Assembly (NCBI GenBank): GCA_029706075.1
Contig: JAINUG010000052.1
Coordinates: forward strand, 4,963,998 to 5,027,997
Source of the DNA: Aldrovandia affinis
Taxonomy: Eukaryota > Chordata > Actinopteri > Notacanthiformes > Halosauridae
Length of the DNA stretch: 64,000 bases
Direction of reading: 5' to 3'
Shown: in pieces, positions 37,111 to 47,600 of the stretch
How positions within the stretch are numbered: position 1 is the stretch's first letter
Layout: every line of letters starts with the position of its first letter
Notes under the pieces: generated by a model
The model's database searches: none
Told to the model about the DNA's origin: nothing
What the model saw: only the letters and a program-made list of their open reading frames with translations
Position numbers and translations under genes: made by a program

Positions 37111-37374
37111 GTGACTAGTGAACAAACTGAAAGGCAAATGCGTCGCACACAAACACCGTATGAGCTGAAGTTACTCACCTCGTTGCTCTTGGATCACAGT
37201 AAGCGCAGCTGTAGCGCAAGCATATCGTATTAGAAAATCACGTTGTAATAACTCTGCGCTTTACAGTTAGCTACACATTTCATAATTTTTCTGAATATAC
37301 CTTAAGTTTTCTTTTTCTCCAATACTGACAGTATGCAGTCCAAGCATGGGAGATGGTCTCTCCGCATTCTTTTC

Positions 37375-37520
37375 CAGTTTTTCTCCCAATTTGGTAGCCA
37401 ATTATACCATCCATTTCTTTCCATTTTACCCACCCCCACGGTACAAGCTAATACCTCGAGGCACTGGCACAGCCGGGTTTTGAACCACGGCTGCAGTGGG
37501 CAACTTGCATTCCGGGCAAA
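37375..37520 (-). mobile_element. tRNA-derived SINE, family A (truncated)
   Basis: The minus strand reads cccggaatgcaagttgccca, ggttcaaaacccggctgtgc, and ends in tggtataattggctaccaaa. An internal deletion relative to the 26.35-kb copy removes most of the body. Confidence 0.75.
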
Positions 37521-37904
37521 TCCGCATTCTCTCCTGATGTCATCACAGCTGTCCTTATATCCTCACATTGATCCATGAGCCTATGAGGTGAGCCTTGTGA
37601 GGTGTTCCATGATGTCAGAATGTCACCTGTACACAACTGTGCAGGTCCACTGGTCTCCAGTCTTGTGGTTGACAAGACGGCACTCGGCAAGCACGGGCTC
37701 ATGTTATACATTGAAATGACAGGCCTGACAAATGCATGACCCCTTTGGGCTTGCTGAAGGCAGCTGCTACTGACATTCTCTGTGCTGCAGTAGACCACCC
37801 TGTCTTCGTGACCTCACAGTAGAGTTCAGAACTGGGTCTGAAATTAATGGCTGAAATTAAAATGTAAAAAACTGGTCCAATCACAAAATTATGATCCCAG
37901 CAGA

Positions 37905-37918
37905 TTTATTCATTTATT
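37905..37918 (-). terminator. brca2: Candidate brca2 polyadenylation signals
   Basis: Two overlapping-range AATAAA hexamers on the minus strand (tttatt at 37905-37910 and 37913-37918) lie about 235 bases after the brca2 stop codon. Confidence 0.5.
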
Positions 37919-38150
37919 TAACAGTATTTCCAATTAACATATATACAGATATTCTAAGTTATGGGTTTTATTCTTACATATCAAGACAGGTATTGTGAGG
38001 GATTTAGCCATCTTTTCACTTTGTCCCATTAGCCACAACGTCTGTAAACAGACTTTGTCGGAAAGCCACTGTGGAATTGTCCTTATAAGTCTGGGCGAAG
38101 TGACCTAGTTCAGCTCAGATGCTTGTCCTCACGCTCATCTCTCTCTCGCG

Positions 38151-38519
38151 TCACGCAGGCCCCCCCAGCCCGTCCAGCAGGGCCTGCGTGTTGATCATAG
38201 CCAGCTCCTCGTCATTGACCCATTCGGCCTCCTCGGGGGTAGGGCCGTGGGGCGGGGGCGGTTCGCGGCCCAGGGGTTGGGGCGTCTCTGACTTCCGGGG
38301 AGGGTTGAAAGTGCTCTTCACGGACGGCGAGGCGTTTCCCCAGAGCGGGCTGAGCGGAGGGGGGGACGGGATGCGGGACAGGAAGTCCAGGCCTCTCTTC
38401 CTCTTCAGGGTTTTGGGGTCCCTGTCTTCTGAAGTGCTGACGGGTAACGGGGGCTTCCGGCTCACGGGGGTAAAGAGACCCGAGGCTCTCACCGGCTGCG
38501 GAGGGATCTGCCCATTCGC
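38151..38519 (-). CDS. brca2: brca2 exon 27 (C-terminus)
   Basis: Acceptor cttccag|GCGAATGGG. It encodes [39 protein letters not shown] and [15 protein letters not shown], ending GLGGPA with TGA at 38153-38151. The NASP...FNPPR block matches human FVSPAAQKAFQPPR around Ser3291, the CDK-regulated second RAD51 site. The protein ends right after INTQALL, about 90 residues earlier than human. Confidence 0.95.
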   Translation of the reverse strand, partial: ANGQIPPQPVRASGLFTPVSRKPPLPVSTSEDRDPKTLKRKRGLDFLSRIPSPPPLSPLWGNASPSVKSTFNPPRKSETPQPLGREPPPPHGPTPEEAEWVNDEELAMINTQALLDGLGGPA

Positions 38520-41500
38520 CTGGAAGCAAAGGATTGTTTATTCAGTGTGTGTCAATTCTCCAAAACCTTTTATACACGTTTGACATATAAATAAAAACAC
38601 AAATATGAATATAGTTGACTGACACACACACTCACACACAAACGTACAATAGTCCTATCCTTTTCTCATTCATCTACTTTCCCCATTTGTTATATTTTTA
38701 AACAATTTTTCATGCTGCATTTAGATTATTAAATTGCATTTCTGAAATTAGACCTGTTCCATCACTGCAACACCCTTCAATTTGGGGAAAGTGCAAACTA
38801 GCATGTTTTTTCATAAGTACATTTAAGTACAAGTACAGTTCTTTTCACTCTGCAGTCCACCAGCTGAGCTGCAGCCTCTGTGCTAGTAGACTGCACTACT
38901 TGCACAGCTGGCACGGGCAAACCGCAGGTGACCAAGGAACCAGGGGGAGCTCAGTATTGCGCTACGAGGTGGGGGAGCAGCATGCTGAATGAAACCCTCC
39001 CTCACTTGGTGACGCAGTAATCAACTGTGCATCGCCCCGTTCCACTCCGGTCCACAGCCGCCACCAGTACGGTCGCAGGATTTGATTACGGACCGTGAGG
39101 CGCACTAAGGACCCGCTTTCCTACTTACCATTTTTGGAGACGGACCCGCTTCTCTTGGAGAGAGCAAAGAACTTGGCACATTTGATGGGATAAAGCCGGA
39201 AAGCTTCTCTTCTGCCGTCTGAAAGAAGTGCTTGTTGCCCTGTTCATGGGGTGACAGACAAACGTGTTAAGGACACCAGCAACAGGAAAACTACTCAGGG
39301 TTTATGGCTGAGAACTGGCCACGGTAGTCTTGAGCAACCCTGACCTTCCCCGCCAAAACAAAATAATGTAAAGCAGCCATTTTCTTATGTGTAAGATGTA
39401 CAATGCAAGTGCTGTATGTCCTTTCGGAAGGAAACTGTCACAAATGCAAACTAAGCAGCACAAAGGTCATTCAGGGAGAGATGGTGTGGAGTGGCACCTG
39501 GACGACGCTCCTCAGGTGTGCACAGGCCACCTGCAGGTGCGGCTCTTTAGGGTGCGTGGAGAAGAGCGTCAGCTCTCCCGCAAAAAGGGCAGGCATGAGC
39601 GCGGGGGACTGGTGCCGAAGCTGCAGGTTGCTGAGTGCCAGCAGGGTCAGCGGTTTCACCAGCTCCTCCAGGGCCAGCTGAGCCAGGCCGGCGGCGATCC
39701 GCACACAGGCAAAGTCCTGACGCTCGTCCACCAGGTACAGCGCAGGCGAAGGGCCTGTATCAGGGACAGATTCGGTAAATTCGCCCCCCAAAACCATCGT
39801 CACCCACTCTCGCACAATTACAATACACGGGGCAGAGAAACGTGAGGGGGGGGATCTAGAGAAAGAGAGAGCAGAGGAAAAGCCGAGAGAGCACGTTGCA
39901 AAGAGAGACAGAATGGAATATATTATTTAAAAAGATGTGAAAATAAAGAGAGAAAGGGGGGATGGGAAAGGTGAGTACAGTTTAAGCACTGTTCTTATGT
40001 CTTGAATTTATACCATTATAGTAACTGCTGATGAACACAAAAAACCACGCCAAAACTAGGCCAAGCTGGCACCTCTGCAACAGTCTCGGCCAAATTGCTT
40101 TTGTCTTGCGGGAAAGCATGTTGGGATATATATAATCATATTTATGGGAACATTGCAGGTGATAAAAGTATTTTATGTCCAGACAAATGGGTGTACATAA
40201 CAGGCATTTTTGCACCATCTCCACTAGTTTAATGAATGCCTGCTTTAAGTTCCCTTGGGAATGGCGAATCAGCACAGGCCTCCGTAGCACTCACCGTGTC
40301 TGTCAGCGATGGAGAGGACGAACCCCACCACATCCACCTCTCCACACGGCGCGTGGAACCCTGGACCCTGCAGAGCTCTGAAGCTCACGGACACTCTGGG
40401 CTGGAACAGCTCAGGTAAACATTCTGGAGAAACCTTTAAGGTAAACAATTACATTCACATACTGGGCCGCCCAGTGTCTCGTCCGTGGACAGATTCTTTA
40501 CAGGTAAAGACATTCACCCGGCATGCAGTCAGCGTAGGTGTGCACAGCTTTGTGAGGAGGCAAAGACGCTGAGATCAAACACTTCATCTTGGCATTGATC
40601 AAGTGTTTGATGGCTTGTCATTGGATTGGAAGGCATGGGGGCACGTTATGGGCACCTATACAGCTCAGAAAGCCTTTTGATCTTTTAAGGGCTTAACTTT
40701 CCTGATAATAAATGTCAATTGTCAATTTTGTTGAAAAGATTTCAAATAAATAATCCAATTAGAATTATTCCTGAGTTCTCTCATGAGGTGATCTCTTCGT
40801 CTTGATATGGCAGCATTAGGGGCACAAATACAGTACGGGTTTTAAAGCAGATATATCTAGCACTTTTTACAATGACAATTACCTTCAATATGGTGGCATT
40901 CTCAGAATCTGTGGATATCTTCTAGTCCAATTTCAAACATGCCACCACATAATTCTACACACCAACTACGCAATCGTGCAATTAGGTATAATTACTGTTC
41001 AACATGTTAATGCTGTCAATGTACAGAATTACTGAAATAATTGTTAAATAATTGTGGGTAGCCTGGTCAGTGTTTATAGTAATATTAGGATTTTGTGTGT
41101 ATAGGAAAGAGATACCTGTGGTTCTGTGTAGGTAGAGCATGGCACTTAGGTTGTGGGTTCGATTCCCATTGGGACCACATATACTGAAAAATGTATGCAT
41201 GCACTACTGTAAGCTGCTTTGGATAAAAGCATCTGCTAAATGCCATATATTATATTATTATATTATAATGCTCCCAGGTACCAGAACGTGCTGGAAGTGT
41301 GTTCTCTTCGTGGCGGTGAGCTGGACCGCAGTGCTGCTGGCTCGTTTCTTGCCCTCCGACGTGGCAACCTGGTACACCTTGAACCTGCGCCCCTCCCGAA
41401 GTAGTGACTGCAACTCCATCGAGGGTCGCCAGATGCTCAACAGGTACACTGGAGAAATGGGGGGGGGAATGCTGTCACAAAATGGGTGTGGCTCAATAGT

Positions 41501-41564
41501 CTTTTGGCACCTAGTCGAGCATCATCCTGACCCTCAAACGCAAAAGGTAAAAGAACAGGGGGAC

Positions 41565-41615
<51 letters not shown>

Positions 41616-44600
41616 CTCGAGACAGGTGCTGTGAGCTCACCGTTGCTCCGTTGATCGCTGAAGTCGCACACGCTCAGTTTCCACAAGGGTGCCACGTCCC
41701 TGTTGGAGCAGGCCCCCCCCTCAGCCTCCTGGGCCTCCGCCAGGGCCTGCCGGAAATGCTCCTGCAGCCGTTCCTGCCTCTCCTGCCCCAGGGACTGCCT
41801 GTAGTTGCTCAGCGTGGCCAGCTGCTGCTCGCTCAGGTGGGACTGGGGATCGCACGCAAACATCAACCTTTACACGCTGCCTTCGTTTTCTACTGCTCCA
41901 CAGCTGAAGGAAAGGTGAATGAGTCAAATAACTTGAGCTCCACATTTTGGCTATTTACACATTTAAGTTAAAATCACTAGTCAGGCTGGACCTGGCATCT
42001 TTAAAAACAAAAAAGTGTTTTAGTATTATACAATAAACAGAAATGTTTTCAAGGGCACCCATGGCTGTTCTCTAAATAATTATCAGTAGCACACCATAGA
42101 ATTACAAGTTCACATCATCTTCATCCAAGTTGAGCTGAAACCAGCTTACTGTCAGTAAGTATTCAATTCAGCCCCGGGAAGTGTTTACTTGAAAGCATCA
42201 AACGACAACTCAATGGCCCCAGGGCAGATATATATATGCTTGATATGATCTAACAAACATTTCTCCCAGGGTATAATGTGTCATACAACAACACAACAAT
42301 AGATATGAAAGCCCCTGGCTGTTTTTCTGCCTATATGCATGTTAAAGGTTAGCAGTAATTCTAACCTGGAAAAGAACAGCAGTAGCATCACTGGTAAATA
42401 TGAAGACTCAAAGACTGATAATTATATAGGCTACATCTTCAAGGAGCAAGATCGGACCCTTGGGGTACACCCACAATCCTCATGGATGTACAATGTGTTT
42501 GAAATGACTAGGATAAGGAAAACATCTTGGTGGAATCGCCCCAACAGTGCCTGAAGTGGAGCTGCTTTGAAAGTTCTTAAAAAAAAAATGAAGATCAGAC
42601 TGTTGTGTCGGTCCTTCACCTCCAGGTGGATGGGGTCACTCTCCACGGCGGTGTCCAGCTCCTCTCCGTCCTGCAACGCCTCGATCTCCTGGCGGCTCAG
42701 CCTTCGTCTTCTGCTTTTGGCCCTGGTCCTCACTGCAGAAGAAGCCTCATTACATCACATTACATTACTGGCATTTAGCAGAGAGCTCTTATCCAGAGCG
42801 ACTCACACAGTTTACATTTTCTTTACAATACAATCCATTTACACAGCTGGATATTTACGGAATCAATTCAGGTTGCTCCTTTGCTCAAGGATACAACTGC
42901 AGTGCCCCACCTGGGAATCGAACCTACCACCTTTGGGTTACAAGCCCATATCCCTAACCATTACACAACACCGCCGCCCAAATCACCGCCCTGTAAATAT
43001 GCCACTTATATTCTGCATTATGGTAATGCCACAGGGTTAAGGTAAGGTGTTACTTACCCTCCTGGTCCTTCTCAAACTGGGCCTGGACCTTGGCGAACAG
43101 GACCTCCATGGCTTTGTGCTTGCTGTCACTGTGTCTCCGGGCTTCTCGCTGTTCAGCGCGGTCGCTACGGAACACAAAGACCCCGCCTGCCTTCTTTTCC
43201 ATCCACTGTTTGAGAAATAAAATAATCAATGAATTAAATGGAAAAAAAAAAATAATAATAATAAACACACCACTGAAACTATTATCAACCTTTATTTTAC
43301 TCAAAAAAAAATCACAATCACAATTTTACAAGTGACACCTAACCAAGACAATGCAGGGGAAATAAGCACAAATACCAAAACAAAGCAAACAGCATTGCAC
43401 AGGTACTACAGGAAACATACAAAAGACTAAATAAGAGTTTAAAGTTTGAATGTACTTAAAACATGCATGTCCTTCAGCAAGGGCAATTAGTTAAAACTAG
43501 CTTTCACAAGCAGCTGAGTCAGGACTTTTTCCTGTCAGCTTTATTAATGAGGGAGTAGAATGCACAGGCCTGGGTCGGGTAGGTTCTCAGCACAACCATG
43601 TCCACACAGCCCGCCAGGCCCCCGCCACTGTAAAGGGAGGAGAGAGGAAGCCGGAAAGGTCGAGGGTCGCGGTGAAAGCCTAGCTTGGTGTCCCATCGCG
43701 CCGGCCTGGTGCTGTTGGCGGAAATCTGAAACCACACAGGTAGAGACAGCCAACCGTTTAGTCACCAGTGTTTGCGACGGCGTCTCAGTAGAGACCCCCC
43801 CATCTCCTCTCACCTTGAGCATGAGGGATTCAGGTGCCTCCAGGGGAGGGCAGGCATCCTGGGACCCCACCAGCTCCGCCCCGTGGGTCACCACCTTCCC
43901 GCCAATCGCCAGCCGGCCCTTGAGCAGCATGGCGGTCAGTGGGGCGTCCAGCAGGGCCTTGATGGCGTACCACCCGTCTGTGACCCAGACCACCCCAGCG
44001 GGCGAGCCGCCCGCCTTGGAGCCCGGGGAGGTCCTGCTCTCCGATTGAGCCGGTTTTGGGGGGGTGGGAACGGGGACAGAGCCGGCTGTGGCCATGCCAC
44101 AGACGCAGAGTACCAGGGTTTTGGCAGGGGTGTCGTCCCGCTCCATGATCTTCCTCAGAGCCGACCTCCGGCTCTGGTCCACCTCCACGTCGTACCTAAA
44201 AGACACCCCAAAAAAGATGTTACTCACTTTCCGCCACAAATCCTTACGTCACTGCTCTTACAAATATGATCTAAGCACTTTGTGCCGGTGTTGTAAATCG
44301 CTCTGGATAGGAACGTCTGCCAAATGCCAGTAACGCCATGTAACATATAGTTTCAAAATGCACTGAAATAAAAGACGTCCAAAGTACCTGTATTTGAGCT
44401 GCAGCAGCACCTGCTCCGGGGTCAGGCAGTGGCTGCCCATTACAGAGGGGAAGGAGCGCTCCATGGACGCCCGTTTCCAGACCACCCACCGGTAGTGATT
44501 GTACAGCCAGCCCTCACTGATCAGTTTAGGGTCCACGCCAGGGGTGTCACACAGGGCCCTGAGGAAAAGGGGACGTCGTCATTACTGATAAACAGATTAA

Positions 44601-47600
44601 ATAAAATACATTTAAGAAGAAATGCACTGTCCTATGTTTCAGTGTGGAGTACTGAGCAGGGGACCCGCATTAATATTCACACTACTAGCCTCTATCTTAA
44701 ATCATAAACGGGTTGTTCCATTTAGGGGCACCTGATGGCAAGCACCTGAAGCACCTGAGGGTTGGAGTGACTACTTCAGGATTGAGCTGGACTGGGCGCG
44801 CTTAGTTCCCGGGTGCCTGTGCAGATTTGAAGACGCACCTGTAGAACTCCTCCTTCCCCACCGTGTCCCCGTCACCGGGGATCAGCCAGCCCCCGTCGGC
44901 CAGCTGGAGGCCGTCGCCCGCGGTCAGCACCTCCCCTCTGAAAAAGTCTCCACAGCGGAAGCGGAATGACTCGGCACTGGCACTGCTGATCCGGGACACA
45001 CCACGTTGGACCCCATATGCATAGAGCTGGGGGGAAGAGGCGGGGGTAAATAACGCATATATTAATGCCTTGTGAAATATTGGGGAGGGAATGTGTACAC
45101 ACTGTAACAGAGGCCAAATGGAGCTCTTAAGTTGTTTAGTTTTTTAAGATAGTTTCTGATTCTATCCCATTTTCTCCCAATTTAGTTGCCAATTAGACCC
45201 GCTATTTTATGTCAATCCCCCCCTAGTAATGTGAGTTTGCTGCTGTAGTCATGCAACCGGTAGTGACAAAGGCAAAGTAACATCTCCTCCGAGACGGCAC
45301 TCACCAGGCCGCCGACCGTAACCCGGTACTACAGGGCCACTCTTATGTGCAGCAAACGTCCTGTCGGCTTCCCTCCCCCCCTCCGCCACCCACTGGTGGC
45401 AAGAGCCGACTCTGGCGGGATGGGGAATCAAACCCCGGTCTCTGCAGGGTGAGCCGGCACGAGCTCGTCAAGAAGTGTTTCCAGGTAGGTGGGGGCACTT
45501 GGAGGAGGCGGATCAACGCTGGCCTCGGAGAATAGCTTGCCCCATAGAGACGGGCAGCGAGTTTGTGGGGTAGGGTGAATCAAAGTAAATAAAGGGAAAC
45601 CCTGAAAGAAATCCACCTCCCCTAGGACAGGCACTTTTGGCCACCCCAGGTTTTGGGAGGAGGCTCCCCGGCTGGGGCCGGATGACCTGCCGCCTCTTCT
45701 TCCTGATCCTCATGTCCTGCAAGTCGCGCGCCAGCCGCAGGTTCTGCAGCGTCTGCCCGGGGTCTGTGAACGTCCAACACAACGTGTCTGTGTCACAACC
45801 GTGCCTTTGATGAGAGGGATCCACCGACACTTCACAAAACTCTTAACCGGTGACATTTAAACAGTGCCTGGATTCTGCGCTTTCATGGAACCAAAATGTA
45901 CCAGGACACTTCAGACCGTGTTCAAACTTTTGAACTTCAAGAAATTACATGATGGAGTGCCTCAAGTAAATATTTTGTGATTCTGGGCTGCATGAAAACA
46001 TTGTAAATGTTCTGCCTCTCTAACAGTGATGTGTAATATTGTAAATTAGTTCTATCTATCTTACTTATTATATTATATATATTATATTATTATATTATAT
46101 ATTATATTATATTATTTTTATTATATTATTTTTATTATATTATATTTTACTATTTTACAATTTTTTTCAATTTATTACTGTTATTCTTATTGTGTACTGT
46201 TGTGTTGTGTTGTGAAGAGAGATCCAGAACAACAAAACGCGCATTTGTGATCAATAAAAAGACAATAAAGAGGAACAGCGTGTGTAATAAGTACTGTAAT
46301 TACTGTTATGGATCTATACAGTACACTTGATGAAAACTGCCAGAAGCAGCAGACTTTCTGTAGTTACCTGAGGGGTCAGCCTCATGTTCACCAGGTGAGG
46401 CAGGTGCCAGCGTGGGCCTCTCTCCCACTGCTTCCCTCTCTCCAGGGATGTTTGCATTCACAGAGCGTGGCCCACTGTCATCGCCAGAGGTGTTGTGCGT
46501 CACGGCAACGCCGGCGAACGAACCAGATGCCTTTCCGTCACTGCCTGGCTCGGTGGCAGAGGAGTCTTTTTTCTTAAAAGGGGGGGCGAACACTGTGGGC
46601 ACAACGGGAGCCTCGGACGAGCTGGGGATTGGCTGTGGAGGGGCGTCTCCCACGCTGGAGCATGGGCTGACCTGCGCTCTTCTGAAGGGGGGTACAAAGA
46701 CACTGGGGAGCCTCCTTGACTCCGGTGGCTGACCGGTTCTCTGGGGCTCGGGTTTGGGACACTTCCGAAAAGGGGGCATGAAAACCACACCCCCGGGATT
46801 CGCCAGCTTGCTGTCCTGAAGTATCGAGTCTGGGGCGACAATGTGTGGCTCTGCTTTTCTCTGCCTCTGGTCACTGCAGAGCCGGGGGAAATGGCAACGA
46901 CAGGAAATCAACAGCGATACCGTTATGACGGACGCAAACACTCAAAAGATTCTCAAAGCATCTCATCTTGCTCAGAGTTTGTTTGAGACCTACCCAGGGG
47001 GCTTTGTGACATTCGGTTGAAGGGGCACATTGTATCTGAAGATTCTCCTGTCTCTTAATGTAACTGAAAGAAAAATATAAATAACAACATACTTCAAATA
47101 ATTTTTCACAAGACACGCACTTCAGAATTCTACGAGTTAAAAAAGGAGTTTCGCACCATTTGGGCTGCTCTTCACTGGAGGGAGCACTGCCCGTTTTCCA
47201 CAATCTGATTGGTCAAAGTCTGCCAGGAGCCGTCTTTTGAGAGGAGGTTGGTCTATTGGGATGAGAACAAATGCAGTAAGTGAGCAGAAACATGAAGGCC
47301 CCCTGTTGGTGGAGGGCAGTATTACAATCTATTACCTCTCTATATGCATGTGTATACATACAGTATACTGTATGTGTGTATGTATGTGTGTATAAATATA
47401 TACACACACACACACATATATATCATACCTGTAAAATCTGAATCCTCTGATTTGAGCCTTTTCCCACTTCCCTTGCTCCTCTCTGATGGTTTTGCATCTG
47501 AACTCTGGGTCACGGTCATGATATTTGACGGTGTAGACAGTCCCCCTGGTGCCCCCGGGGGGGCCCGTTCATCCAGGTCCTCGTCCTCCAGCAGGGCTCT

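Larger units (their letters stand above)
30661..37900. other. Transposon-filled interval between n4bp2l2 and brca2
   Basis: Human N4BP2L1 lies here, but no second P-loop kinase exon was seen. What I recognise is a Harbinger piece, a family B SINE, an L2 LINE, an L1-type LINE, an RNase H-like piece and a family A SINE, listed separately. The gaps are AT-rich with no recognisable content. Confidence 0.6.

Noticed and set aside
36429-37152. A host gene on the minus strand
   Set aside because: The readable part looks like a retroelement RNase H domain and the frames are short and broken.
43560-44269. Plus-strand frames of over 160 codons opposite brca2 exons 18-19
   Set aside because: Shadows of GC-rich coding exons; the minus strand matches BRCA2 residue by residue.
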